64,000 bases of DNA, taken from JAEYXS01 sp943367715. GTDB lineage: Bacteria; Verrucomicrobiota; Verrucomicrobiia; Limisphaerales; JAEYXS01. The stretch covers positions 1-64,000 of the forward strand of contig CALRJY020000008.1 of NCBI GenBank assembly GCA_943367715.1, read 5' to 3'. Every line of letters begins with the position of its first letter. Positions within the stretch are counted from its first letter, which is position 1. The translations under genes were made by a program, and so were the position numbers. Under the pieces are notes generated by a model, which was not told the DNA's origin, ran no database searches, and saw nothing but the letters and a program-made list of their open reading frames with translations. Shown one piece after another: positions 52,105-61,052 of this stretch.

Positions 52105-52139
52105 CAAGGGTGGTCAAAAAACGACACCTTGTTTTTGAC
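52105..52139. promoter_or_regulatory. Inverted repeat: candidate enhancer site or terminator
   Basis: GTCAAAAAAC (52113-52122) and GTTTTTGAC (52131-52139) are inverted around GACACCTT. The overlapping CAAGG..CCTTG arms followed by TTTTT could also end the upstream transcript. The centre is about 75 bases before the candidate -24 element at 52200. Confidence 0.45.
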
Positions 52140-52199
52140 GGACTAGCCCCCAAGCGATACCTTCGACGTAACTCGTTGCAAATCAAGGATTCTAGAGGT

Positions 52200-52216
52200 T
52201 GGTACGGCCTGTGCTA
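52200..52216 (+). promoter_or_regulatory. Candidate sigma-54 (-24/-12) promoter
   Basis: TTGGTAC, GGCCT, GTGCT. The GG (52201-52202) and GC (52213-52214) are exactly 10 bases apart. There are two mismatches to TGGCAC/TTGC. Start of transcription is expected about 12 bases after the GC, near 52226. Confidence 0.5.
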
Positions 52217-52228
52217 TAGGGAATAACC

Positions 52229-52360
52229 ATGATGGCAATACAACATTCTGACAACCGGAATGAAGTATTAATTCCCACCGTTCGCACCGCTTCGGTGCGC
52301 GCTAAAAGGCCCATCTCACGTCCCACCCCCGACGCCGGGTTCAAACCGTCGTTCTTCTAA
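52229..52360 (+). CDS. Possible 43-residue basic small protein
   Basis: ATG at 52229 (second ATG at 52232), preceded by AGGGA 6 bases upstream as a possible ribosome site. The product is Arg/Pro-rich (TVRTASVRAKRPISRP, then DAGFKPSFF). The stop is 14 bases before a strong terminator, so the ORF nearly fills the transcript defined by the candidate sigma-54 promoter and that terminator. A hairpin CGCACCG-CTT-CGGTGCG (52283-52299) lies inside it. An ORF of this length could occur by chance, and the RNA itself may be the product. Confidence 0.3.
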   Translation: MMAIQHSDNRNEVLIPTVRTASVRAKRPISRPTPDAGFKPSFF

Positions 52361-52374
52361 TGTTGAGTTGTTGC

Positions 52375-52412
52375 CTGGCGGTTGGCGAAAGCCAGCCGCC
52401 AGTTTCTTTTTC
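52375..52412 (+). terminator. Strong intrinsic terminator with GAAA tetraloop
   Basis: A 12-bp stem, CTGGCGGTTGGC/GCCAGCCGCCAG (one G.T pair), closed by GAAA and followed by TTTCTTTTT. It sits about 100 bases before the hppA start and 300 bases after the previous annotated stop, so it ends a separate short transcript. The region 52077-52510 otherwise holds nothing I can name. Confidence 0.9.
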
Positions 52413-52510
52413 ATAGGGAAAGCAGTTCGAGCCACTACCTTCTCGTGACCTGCTGAAAGAAATTTCATCGCGCAGAATGCATTTCGGGTACATACTAGCG
52501 CTACTACCCT

Positions 52511-54982
52511 ATGCGGAACGCGAAGATTTTTCTTCTTGGGCTTCTGGGCATTTTGGGATGTACGTTCCAAAGCTATGCCGGGGAAGCGGATATTCATCTG
52601 CCTGATCTAAACAATGTCGTGTTCCCCTTGCCGGGCTTTCAGCTCGGCGGCATGGCCATCTTATATGCCGGGCTTGTGGTATGCGCGTTGGGCACGATTT
52701 ATGGTTGGCGACAATATCTCCAGATCGCCGCTTTGCCCGTCCACCCGCGGATGAAGGATGTCTCGAACCTCATCTGGGAGACGTGCAAGACCTATCTGTT
52801 CCAGCAAGGCCGCTTCCTCTCCATGCTCTGGCTCCTCATCGCTGCGTGCATGGTGTATTACTTCTTCTTCCTGCAACACAAGAGCATCGGCGCCATGCTG
52901 CTCATTCTCCTGGCCTCCATACTCGGCATCTTGGGCTCCTACGGTGTCGCCTGGTTCGGCATTCGCATCAACACCGTGGCAAATAGCCGCACCGCCTTCT
53001 CCGCCCTTACCGGCAAGGCGCTCCAAACCCTGAACATCCCGCTTCAATCCGGCATGAGCGTCGGCCTCTTGCTCGTCAGCGTGGAACTCTTCTTCATGAT
53101 CTGCATCCTCGCCTTCCTGCCACGTGACCTCGTGGGCGCGTGCTTCATCGGTTTCGCCATCGGTGAGTCGCTCGGCGCCAGCGCCCTGCGCATCTGCGGC
53201 GGCATTTTCACGAAGATCGCCGATATCGGTGCCGATCTAATGAAGATCGTCTTCAAATTGCCGGAAGACGATCCGAAGAATCCCGGCGTCATCGCGGATT
53301 GCACCGGTGATAATGCCGGTGACAGTGTCGGGCCCACGGCCGATGGTTTTGAGACCTATGGTGTCACGGGCGTGGCCCTCATCGCCTTCCTCGCGTTGGC
53401 GCTGGTCGATTCGCCGGAAGTTTGCGGCACGCTCATCATCTGGCTCTTCGCCATGCGCATCCTCATGGTCATCACGTCGCTCGTCTCCTATTTCGTGAAT
53501 GACGCCATGAGCCGTGCCAAGTATGGCGCGCTGAAAGATTTCGATTTCGAAGCGCCCTTGACCAGTCTGGTATGGATCACCTCGCTGGTATCCATTGGTG
53601 TGACCTTTGCCGCCAGTTGGTTGTTATTGGGGAACATACCCAACTTTGGCGAACTCTGGTGGGTACTCTCCATCATCATCAGTTGCGGCACCATAGCAGG
53701 TGCCATCATCCCGGAGTTCACCAAAATATTTACGAGCACGCATTCCAAGCATGTGAAGGAAGTGACGAACGCTTCACATCACGGTGGGGCTTCGCTCAAT
53801 GTCCTCTCCGGTTTTGTCGCCGGTAACTTCTCCGCCTTCTGGACTGGCCTGGTCATCCTCGCGTTGATGTTCAGCGCCTACATCGTTTCCCAGCATCCCG
53901 CCATGCTGGCCATGATGCCGGCGAAATACAGCTTCGCCGCTCCCATCTTCGCCTTCGGCCTCGTCGCCTTCGGCTTCCTTGGCATGGGCCCAGTCACTAT
54001 CGCGGTGGACAGCTTCGGCCCCGTCACCGACAACGCGCAATCCGTTTACGAACTCAGCCAGATCGAGGCGCAACCGGGCATCAAGCAAGAGATCAAAAAG
54101 GATTTCGGCTTTGATCCGGATTTCGAAGGCGCCAAGCATCAATTGGAAAAGGGCGATGGAGCCGGGAACACCTTCAAGGCCACCGCCAAGCCCGTGCTCA
54201 TCGGCACGGCCGTGGTGGGTGCCACCACCATGGTCTTCGGAATCATCCTGCTGCTGGAACAGATGTATGGCGATGTCGTGCCACGGCTCAGCCTCGTGCA
54301 ACCGGAGATCATCCTCGGCCTGCTCATGGGCGGCTCCGTCATCTACTGGTTCACCGGCGCCTCCACGCAAGCCGTCGTGACGGGTGCCTATCGCGCCGTC
54401 GTCTTCATCAAAGAGAATATGAAGCTCGATGCCACCTCTGCGTCCATCGCGGACAGCAAGAAAGTCGTCGAGATCTGCACCGTCTATGCGCAGAAGGGCA
54501 TGGTGAACATCTTCATCGTCATCTTCTGTTTCTCGCTCGCGTTGCCATTTTTCAGTCCGTATTTCTTCATCAGCTACCTTATCGCCATGGCCTTCTTCGG
54601 TCTGTTCCAGGCCGTGTTCATGGCGAATGCCGGTGGTGCCTGGGATAACGCCAAGAAAATCGTGGAAGTGGACCTGCGCATGAAAGGCACTGAACTGCAC
54701 GCCGCGACGGTCGTGGGCGATACCGTAGGTGATCCCTTTAAAGACACCTCCTCCGTCTCACTCAACCCCGTCATCAAATTCACCACACTCTTCGGCTTGC
54801 TGGCCGTGGAGATCGCCGTGACCATGCAGCATCAGACGCTCAAGTATGGTATCGGTATATTTTTCTTCACCGTGGCGCTGTTCTTCGTCCACCGTTCCTT
54901 CTACGGCATGCGGATACCGGAAGCGGATCTGGGTGCGGAAAATGTCATGGTGATCGGTGCGCCTGGGGACAAGCTGAACTAA
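52511..54982 (+). CDS. hppA: Membrane-bound proton/sodium-pumping pyrophosphatase
   Basis: A protein of 823 residues with about 16 membrane helices. It couples PPi hydrolysis to ion transport. The substrate site is visible as IADIGADLMKIVFKLPEDDP, IADCTGDNAGDSVGPTADGF and, near the C-terminus, GGAWDNAKKIVEV with TVVGDTVGDPFKDTSSVSLN. These differ from the common DVGADLVGKVE and DNVGDNVGDCAGMAADLFE versions, placing it in a divergent subfamily. The GNT-x-KAT-x-K segment (AGNTFKATAKP) has Lys where K+-dependent enzymes have Ala, which suggests K+ independence if the rule holds for this subfamily. The N-terminus looks like a cleavable or first helix. It is preceded by a terminator, so it has its own promoter. 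Confidence 0.95.
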   Translation: MRNAKIFLLGLLGILGCTFQSYAGEADIHLPDLNNVVFPLPGFQLGGMAILYAGLVVCALGTIYGWRQYLQIAALPVHPRMKDVSNLIWETCKTYLFQQGRFLSMLWLLIAACMVYYFFFLQHKSIGAMLLILLASILGILGSYGVAWFGIRINTVANSRTAFSALTGKALQTLNIPLQSGMSVGLLLVSVELFFMICILAFLPRDLVGACFIGFAIGESLGASALRICGGIFTKIADIGADLMKIVFKLPEDDPKNPGVIADCTGDNAGDSVGPTADGFETYGVTGVALIAFLALALVDSPEVCGTLIIWLFAMRILMVITSLVSYFVNDAMSRAKYGALKDFDFEAPLTSLVWITSLVSIGVTFAASWLLLGNIPNFGELWWVLSIIISCGTIAGAIIPEFTKIFTSTHSKHVKEVTNASHHGGASLNVLSGFVAGNFSAFWTGLVILALMFSAYIVSQHPAMLAMMPAKYSFAAPIFAFGLVAFGFLGMGPVTIAVDSFGPVTDNAQSVYELSQIEAQPGIKQEIKKDFGFDPDFEGAKHQLEKGDGAGNTFKATAKPVLIGTAVVGATTMVFGIILLLEQMYGDVVPRLSLVQPEIILGLLMGGSVIYWFTGASTQAVVTGAYRAVVFIKENMKLDATSASIADSKKVVEICTVYAQKGMVNIFIVIFCFSLALPFFSPYFFISYLIAMAFFGLFQAVFMANAGGAWDNAKKIVEVDLRMKGTELHAATVVGDTVGDPFKDTSSVSLNPVIKFTTLFGLLAVEIAVTMQHQTLKYGIGIFFFTVALFFVHRSFYGMRIPEADLGAENVMVIGAPGDKLN

Positions 54983-55356
54983 CTAGCGTTGGCACTTGCT
55001 GCCGCCCGTTTCCGCCGATCCTGCCACACCATCCACATGCCCAGTTTATAAGGGGCATAAAGCAGAAATACCGTTTGCGAGATTTCGGCAAAGGATTGCC
55101 ACGCTTCCTGACCGCCCTCGGAAAAAACTTGAACCCCCAATCCGATCGCCGCCAAGACTCCGCTGATCAGGATGAACACCAAGCGTGGCTTTGAAATTGG
55201 GTTGGCCTCAGAGTGCAGTTTTATTTCCCGCGCGTAGCCCAATCCCACGATAAAAGGCAGAAGCAAAACCAAAAGTTCGGGGAGAGAGACGATCATGCCC
55301 AGTGATAGCGCAAAGATATCCGATGTGACAGATGACAGCCTCATAAAACAATGCAT
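54979..55356 (-). CDS. Small hypothetical membrane protein
   Basis: A protein of 125 residues with three hydrophobic segments (LPELLVLLLPFIVGLGYA, LVFILISGVLAAIGLGVQV, ISQTVFLLYAPYKLGMWMV) and a basic C-terminal tail. Starts at 55356 or at the Met five residues later. It is convergent with hppA, the stops overlapping by 4 bases. No family is recognised. The next gene upstream on this strand is another small membrane protein of similar style, 16 bases away. Confidence 0.6.
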   Translation of the reverse strand: MHCFMRLSSVTSDIFALSLGMIVSLPELLVLLLPFIVGLGYAREIKLHSEANPISKPRLVFILISGVLAAIGLGVQVFSEGGQEAWQSFAEISQTVFLLYAPYKLGMWMVWQDRRKRAAASANAS

Positions 55357-55372
55357 CCTAGTTCAATGAGAC

Positions 55373-55717
55373 TCAGGAACGGGCATTGAGCACATTCCTT
55401 GGCAGCTTTCTCCATGCTCTTAACTGTCCCCATTTGTATGCCCCATAGGTTATTGTGATCATATTGGAAACCACCATGGCCAAGGTCATTGTGGCCGTAA
55501 GAAAAGCATCCGTTATATCAGGGAAGATAGGGGAAAAGAAGATCAGGGGTGTGATCAAAGCTGTTGCGGCACATCCCTTCAGAAAACGTATCCGTTCGCG
55601 CGGCATTTCAGCGGGATGCCATCGGCCCATGGCGTGGAAAACTGTGGCGATAAACGCCATCAGTAAAATAGCATCCACCGACCTCAATCCTACCGCCAAG
55701 ATGGGCTGCAGCTCCAT
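55373..55717 (-). CDS. Small hypothetical membrane protein
   Basis: A protein of 114 residues. Hydrophobic segments are near VDAILLMAFIATVFHAMG, CAATALITPLIFFSPIF and LTATMTLAMVVSNMITITYG, with a basic C-terminus. It is probably cotranscribed with the following small membrane protein (16 bases). Function unknown. Confidence 0.6.
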   Translation of the reverse strand: MELQPILAVGLRSVDAILLMAFIATVFHAMGRWHPAEMPRERIRFLKGCAATALITPLIFFSPIFPDITDAFLTATMTLAMVVSNMITITYGAYKWGQLRAWRKLPRNVLNARS

Positions 55718-55828
55718 ATGACGGTAATGTGTCAGGAATCACGCGGCTGTTCAACTTCCTAGAAACTGTTTCGGCATGAGCACATCAAAAGCATGCGATG
55801 ACATTACACGCATGAAAGGCCGCGCGGC

Positions 55829-56365
55829 TTACAAAGGACAAACTGGCACCAGCACTCCCAGGACAGAACTCAGCGCGGCCATAAACGAAGTCCAACTGCC
55901 ATTGCGCTGCACTGGAGATTTGAAGAAGGCCTTGGTTCCCGGAGGCGGAGTCAGCTTGGACTTGTCCGTCTCGGTGAAATCACTGTACGCCGCGCCGCTC
56001 GCCCAGACGGTAGCCGAGTCCATGCTGTTGAAAAGCATCACCCGGCAGTTCGGGGCCATGCCTTCGATATACTTCTGGAAAGTCGCCGCCGGTGCGTGGG
56101 TGGAAATGCTCGTGACAATGGCCACCCGATGAGCCTGCTCATCAGTCGTGCTGCGGGTCATCGTTTCCACCAGTGAACAGATCTGGGTGTTCGCCAGCAG
56201 AATCTCGCAACGTCGCCAATCCCAGACGAGGGACAGCCCCGGTTGATAAAGCGGATGGTTCAGCAAACCGTTGAGGGCCACGCAGAAGTCCACGTAATCG
56301 CAGCAGCCTTGGGCAGTGAAATAAGCGGTCCGACGGTCGGTATCGAGATCGAATGAAAAACTCAT
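55829..56365 (-). CDS. Hypothetical protein, STAS/SpoIIAA-like in appearance
   Basis: A protein of 178 residues. The ATG at 56365 (MSFSFDLDTDRRTAYFTAQG) is chosen over the one 10 codons upstream because the domain begins there. The pattern strand-strand-helix (YVDFCVALNGLLNHPLYQPG), strand (LSLVWDWRRCEILL), helix and strand (HRVAIVTSISTHAPAATFQK) resembles SpoIIAA-like/STAS-fold proteins, by pattern only. The C-terminus becomes hydrophobic (FMAALSSVLGVLVPVCPL) and may be a membrane anchor. A single gene. A perfect palindrome GAGACATGTCTC lies 100 bases upstream (56465-56476). Confidence 0.55.
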   Translation of the reverse strand: MSFSFDLDTDRRTAYFTAQGCCDYVDFCVALNGLLNHPLYQPGLSLVWDWRRCEILLANTQICSLVETMTRSTTDEQAHRVAIVTSISTHAPAATFQKYIEGMAPNCRVMLFNSMDSATVWASGAAYSDFTETDKSKLTPPPGTKAFFKSPVQRNGSWTSFMAALSSVLGVLVPVCPL

Positions 56366-56676
56366 ATTAACACCGATGCTTTGGGTTGGTTGCAAACTAA
56401 TCTAAGTTTTTTGGATGGCAAACTTCCTTTCACAATACCACCCAAAATGCCTATGTAAGCTAACGAGACATGTCTCACTAACGCGTTTTAAATATTGCAT
56501 AATAGGCTGATAATTAAATACTTATAGAAATATCGTAATGCGATAAGTTTAAGCGCATTCAGTTCCGTGCAACTGTAGGAACTCTTATCCAGCCGGGAAG
56601 GATGATCAGTCTGGATGAAAGCAAAAACCGGCGGTCGGCCTTAGCCTGACCGCCGGTGTGATTCAATTGAGGCCTT
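56366..56676. other. AT-rich intergenic region (311 bases)
   Basis: Holds the 12-bp palindrome GAGACATGTCTC (56465-56476), an A/T-rich stretch at 56480-56545 that may contain the promoter of the minus-strand gene ending at 55829, and the RND-operon terminator. No gene is seen. Confidence 0.5.
56623..56657 (-). terminator. Intrinsic terminator of the efflux operon
   Basis: Read on the minus strand: ACCGGCGGTC/GACCGCCGGT, a perfect 10-bp stem with an 11-base loop, followed by TTTTTGC. It lies 20 bases after the RND pump stop. Confidence 0.93.
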
Positions 56677-59600
56677 TTAGGCAGTCGCTTCCGGCGTAGC
56701 CGTTGGAGCTGCGGGAGTATGGACCGATGCCTTCGTGGTCACTTTCTTTTTCTTTGGAGCGATGAGGATGTACACCACCGGCACGATATAGAGCGTGAGG
56801 AAGGTGGATGTGATCATCCCTGCCACCACAGCCACTCCCAGCGGCCGCCGGCTCACCGATGCTTCACCCAGACCCAGCGCCACCGGCAAAATGCCGATGA
56901 TGGTCGAGAACGCCGTCATCAAGATGGGGCGCAGACGGGTCTTGCCCGCTTCCAGCATGGCGTTCACGGCATCCATGCCCTCGTCCATCTTCTGGTTCGC
57001 AAATTCCACCAGCAAGATGGAGTTCTTCGTCACCAGACCGAGCAACAGCACGATGCCGATGAGGCTGTAAACATTCAGCGTCATGGACGGGATTTCGGGC
57101 AGATGAGTGGTGAGCCACGCGACCGGTTTCGGCAAAGCCTCCAGTGGGGCGTAGAATTTGATCACCGCGAACTGGTTTATCATGGCCATCAGGTATAACC
57201 CGCCGAACGCGCCGAAGAGCGCGAGCGGCAGCGCCATCATGATCACGAACGGATGGCGCAAGCTCTCGAACTGCGCGGCCAGCACCATGTAAACGATGAG
57301 CAAGGCGAGCACGAGCACCTGGATGGATTCCGTGGTGCCCGATTTGATCTCGTCCGCCTCACCATCCCAGCGGTATTGCACACCGGGCGGCAGAGATTTG
57401 GCGAGGATCGCTTCCGTCTTTTCCACGGCTTCACCGAGCGACATGCCTTGCACCTGCGCGGCGATGGTCACGGCGCGTTGACGGCCAAAGCGATTGATCG
57501 CATTGGGTGAACCTTGCTGCTTCTCGATGACCACGCTGGAGGCGGGGATCAATTGTCCATTGCTGGAGCGCAGATAGATGTCCTCCAAACTGGCCGGCAC
57601 CAAGCGGCCTTCACGCTCTAGCTGCGCGATGACCTTGTATTCCTTGCCTTTTTGATTGTAGCGCGAGACATCCAGGCCACCCCACATGAGCTGCAGGGCT
57701 TCCGAGGCTTCACGCACGCTGATGCCTAGGTTCGCCGCCAGATCGCGGTCGATGTTGATCGCAAGCTGCGGTTGCTGGAAGTTCAGGTTCAAGCGCGGTT
57801 GCGCGAGGAAGCCTGCTCCGGCCAACTCGGCACGCACCTGATTGCCGACCTTCTCCAACTGCTCCAGATCGCCGCCTTGCAAGACCAGTTGGTATTGCTC
57901 GGCGGAGAAGCCCGTGGATTTCGGCAGCACGGTGATCGCTTGCACCCCTTTGATCTCACTGATGAGGCGCGTGAACATGGAGCCGATACCACCGGGTCGG
58001 GCGATCTCGATGGAAGATTTGCGCGGGCCATCCTTCAACTGCACGAACATGATGCCGAAGTCCGGCTCACCGGGCGCGCCACGGGCCAGCGCCACCGCCG
58101 AGAACATACCGATGGTCTCGGGATATTGCTTCGCGATGGCTTCCGCCTGTTTCACGAACTGGTCCGTGTATTCGCTCGTCGCGCCTTCAGGGCCGAACAT
58201 GATGACGAACACATAGCCCTTGTCGTCATCCGGCAAGAACTCCTTCGTCAGTTTCGTGTAGAGACCGTAAGTGCCCACCAGCGTGAGCAGGGCCAGCACC
58301 ACGACGAGGAATTTGCTGCGCACCGCCCAGCCGAGCGTGCGGGCGTAAGTGCGGTCCCACGATTTGAAGATGCGCTCCAGGAAGAGATACACCTTGCCGT
58401 GAGAATCCGGCTCATGCTTCAAGATACGCGCGCACAGGGTAGGGGTGAGCGTCAAGGCCACGAAGGCCGAGATGACCACTGAACCGGCCGTTGCCACCGC
58501 GAATTCCTTGAACAGAATGCCCGTCGTTCCCGATTGGAACGCGATGGGCAGGAACACCGCCACCAGGGTGATGGTGATCGCGACAACAGCCGTCGTGATC
58601 TCCTTCACACCTTTCAGTGCCGCTTCCATCGGCTCCATGCCCGCTTCGATATGGCGGTAGATGTTTTCCAGCACCACGATGGCGTCATCGACGACGACAC
58701 CGACCGCCAGCACCATCGCCAGCAGCGTCAGGATGTTGATGCTGTAATTCAGCACGTAGAGGATCATGAACGTACCGATCAGGGAGATGGGCACGGCGAT
58801 CATCGGGATGAGCGTCGAGCGGAAGTTCCGCAGGAACGCGAGCATGATGATGAGCACCAGAATGAAGGCGATGAGGATCGTCTCCTGCACCTCTTTGATG
58901 GACTGGCGCACGAAGGTGGACGAGTCATACGCCGTCGTCACTTCCACACCCGCCGGGAGGAAAGGCCGGATGCGCTCGACTTCGGCTTTCACCGCGTCCG
59001 CCACTTGCACGGCGTTCGCTTCTGATTGTTTCACGATACCCAGACCCACGGCCGGGCGCTGGTTGTAACGGGCGATCGTCCGTTCTTCCTCCACGCCCAT
59101 CTCGATCTTGGCAATCTCGGAGAGACGCACGGGCGCGCCATTCTGGTAACGCACGATGAGGTTCTCGAACTGCTCGGGGCGGTTGAGCTTGCCCAAGGTT
59201 CGCACAGACATTTCCCGATCGTAGTTCTCCAAACGACCGGAAGGCAGCTCGATGGAGTTATCGCGGAAGAGACGCGTCACATCGGAGGCGGTCACTTCAC
59301 GTGCCGCCATGCGCTGGGCGTCCAGACGCACGCGGATGGCCTGGCGTTTCTCACCGCCGAAGTTCACACCACCCACGCCGGGCAGTGTTTGCAGACGATC
59401 CTTGAACTGGCGTTCACCGATCTCCGTCAGCTCCAGCGTGGAGTAACGATCGCTATACAGCGCGAGCCAGAGCACTTCCTGCGCGTTGGCATCTTGCTTC
59501 GCGATGATCGGTTCCTCGATGTCTTCGGGCATCAACTGCCGTGAGCGGGCGATACGGTCACGCACATCCTGAGCGGCCACGTCCACCTGGCGGTCCAGCT

Positions 59601-59886
59601 CGAAACGCACCGTGATGATGCTGACCTCTTCGCGGGAGATGGAGGTGAGTGTCTTGATGCCGGGGATCGTATTGACCTCCTGCTCGATACGCTCAGTCAC
59701 CTCGGACTCGATGACCTCGGCACTGGCACCACGATATACGGTGGTGATGGTGACGATGGGCGGGTCCACGTCAGGCAATTCGCGCACGGGGAGGCGCAGG
59801 TAACCGACCACGCCGAAGAGCACAATCAAGAGATTGAGCATCAGCGCAAAGATCGGCCGACGGATGCAAAGTTCAGGCAGTGACAT
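56677..59886 (-). CDS. RND-family multidrug efflux pump inner-membrane component (AcrB/MexB-like)
   Basis: A protein of 1069 residues. A proton-driven trimeric pump with twelve membrane helices and two large periplasmic loops. Visible signatures are the N-terminal LCIRRPIFALMLNLLIVLFG, the proton-relay Asp pair in VLAVGVVVDDAIVVLENIYR, LPIAFQSGTTGILFKEF, and the TM10 Lys in LLLGLVTKNSILLVEFANQ. It ends with a basic tail (PKKKKVTTKA). It is the last gene of a minus-strand operon with the membrane fusion protein, the outer-membrane factor and the TetR regulator. The substrate range cannot be told. Confidence 0.95.
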   Translation of the reverse strand: MSLPELCIRRPIFALMLNLLIVLFGVVGYLRLPVRELPDVDPPIVTITTVYRGASAEVIESEVTERIEQEVNTIPGIKTLTSISREEVSIITVRFELDRQVDVAAQDVRDRIARSRQLMPEDIEEPIIAKQDANAQEVLWLALYSDRYSTLELTEIGERQFKDRLQTLPGVGGVNFGGEKRQAIRVRLDAQRMAAREVTASDVTRLFRDNSIELPSGRLENYDREMSVRTLGKLNRPEQFENLIVRYQNGAPVRLSEIAKIEMGVEEERTIARYNQRPAVGLGIVKQSEANAVQVADAVKAEVERIRPFLPAGVEVTTAYDSSTFVRQSIKEVQETILIAFILVLIIMLAFLRNFRSTLIPMIAVPISLIGTFMILYVLNYSINILTLLAMVLAVGVVVDDAIVVLENIYRHIEAGMEPMEAALKGVKEITTAVVAITITLVAVFLPIAFQSGTTGILFKEFAVATAGSVVISAFVALTLTPTLCARILKHEPDSHGKVYLFLERIFKSWDRTYARTLGWAVRSKFLVVVLALLTLVGTYGLYTKLTKEFLPDDDKGYVFVIMFGPEGATSEYTDQFVKQAEAIAKQYPETIGMFSAVALARGAPGEPDFGIMFVQLKDGPRKSSIEIARPGGIGSMFTRLISEIKGVQAITVLPKSTGFSAEQYQLVLQGGDLEQLEKVGNQVRAELAGAGFLAQPRLNLNFQQPQLAINIDRDLAANLGISVREASEALQLMWGGLDVSRYNQKGKEYKVIAQLEREGRLVPASLEDIYLRSSNGQLIPASSVVIEKQQGSPNAINRFGRQRAVTIAAQVQGMSLGEAVEKTEAILAKSLPPGVQYRWDGEADEIKSGTTESIQVLVLALLIVYMVLAAQFESLRHPFVIMMALPLALFGAFGGLYLMAMINQFAVIKFYAPLEALPKPVAWLTTHLPEIPSMTLNVYSLIGIVLLLGLVTKNSILLVEFANQKMDEGMDAVNAMLEAGKTRLRPILMTAFSTIIGILPVALGLGEASVSRRPLGVAVVAGMITSTFLTLYIVPVVYILIAPKKKKVTTKASVHTPAAPTATPEATA

Positions 59887-59898
59887 ACGACAGAATTA

Positions 59899-61008
59899 TT
59901 ATTTGGCCGGGGAGTTGGTGGCGGGTGCGGTGACCGGCGCATTGGTAGCACCGGCAGGCGCATCAGGACTGTGCACGACGCTGGCGCCATCCACGAGTTT
60001 CTGGGTTCCGCTCACGACGATTTCCTGCGTGACAGCGAGGCCGGAGGCGATTTCCACCTTGCCCGGCATGCGCACGCCGAGCTTCACCGGTTGCACGCGG
60101 GCGGTGCCATTCGTGACGAGATAAACGGAGAAGTTTTCCAGACCGGCGACCAAAGCGCCTTCTGGGATCACAACGCCGTTATCACGACGTCCCGTTACGA
60201 GTTCCACGCGGGCGAACATGCCGGGCTTGAGCAAGCCATCTTTATTTTCCGCCAGGAGACGGATTTGCGCCGTGCGCGTAGTGGCGTCGATCTCCGGATT
60301 GATTAGATCCACTGTGCCGGTGAACTTTTTGTCGGGATAGGCACCCACGGTGAGACGGGCTTCCTGGCCCACTTTCACATGCGCGAGCTGACGTTCAGGG
60401 ATGCGGAAGGTGACCTTCACTTTATCCAGATCCACCAATGTCACCAGCGTGGAACCGGCGTTGACGAACTGGCCTAGACTGACCATGCGCGGACCGGCGA
60501 TGGCATCGAACGAAGCATAGATGACGCGGTCGGCGAGGCGTTCCTCCTCCACCTGGCGGGTGGCCGCGCGCACATTCACCTGGCTGGCGAGCTGATCCAC
60601 TTCCTGTTGGGAGATGGCCTTCGTGCCCGCGAGTTGCTTGGCGCGATCGGAGTTCTGGCGGGCGAGGTCTTCCTCAGCCTTCACCTGCGCCACTTGCGCG
60701 GCTTCCTTGCGGGAATCGAGTTCAAATAGCTTCGCGCCTTTCTTCACGCGTTCGCCTTCTTTGAACAAAATGGACTGGATGAGTCCGGAGACCTCGGGCT
60801 TCACCTCCACGCGTTCATTCGCCTCGATGGAACCGACCGCAGCCACGGTGTCTTCCACGGCTTCGATGACCGGTTTGCCAAAGATGACGGCGGTCGGCGG
60901 CTGGGGCGGGGGCGCATCGCCACCGGATTTCTTGCAGCCGGTCAGCACCAGACCGGTGACCGCAGCCAGCGGCAGGACGAAAAACAGGGAACGGACAGGT
61001 TTCAACAT
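59899..61008 (-). CDS. RND efflux membrane fusion (periplasmic adaptor) lipoprotein
   Basis: A protein of 369 residues. The ATG at 61008 is chosen: it gives MLKPVRSLFFVLPLAAVTGL followed by a canonical lipobox (LTGC). The TTG seven codons upstream is rejected. The biotinyl-lipoyl/barrel-sandwich segments (VGSIEANERVEVKPEVSGLI, GERVKKGAKLFELDSR), a long coiled-coil hairpin and a beta-barrel are in the usual HlyD/AcrA order. It bridges the pump and the outer-membrane channel. It starts 45 bases after the channel gene and ends 13 bases before the pump. Confidence 0.93.
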   Translation of the reverse strand: MLKPVRSLFFVLPLAAVTGLVLTGCKKSGGDAPPPQPPTAVIFGKPVIEAVEDTVAAVGSIEANERVEVKPEVSGLIQSILFKEGERVKKGAKLFELDSRKEAAQVAQVKAEEDLARQNSDRAKQLAGTKAISQQEVDQLASQVNVRAATRQVEEERLADRVIYASFDAIAGPRMVSLGQFVNAGSTLVTLVDLDKVKVTFRIPERQLAHVKVGQEARLTVGAYPDKKFTGTVDLINPEIDATTRTAQIRLLAENKDGLLKPGMFARVELVTGRRDNGVVIPEGALVAGLENFSVYLVTNGTARVQPVKLGVRMPGKVEIASGLAVTQEIVVSGTQKLVDGASVVHSPDAPAGATNAPVTAPATNSPAK

Positions 61009-61052
61009 ACGATATGTGTTCAGGTTCAAAAGGTCAGTCAGTCACTCACTCC

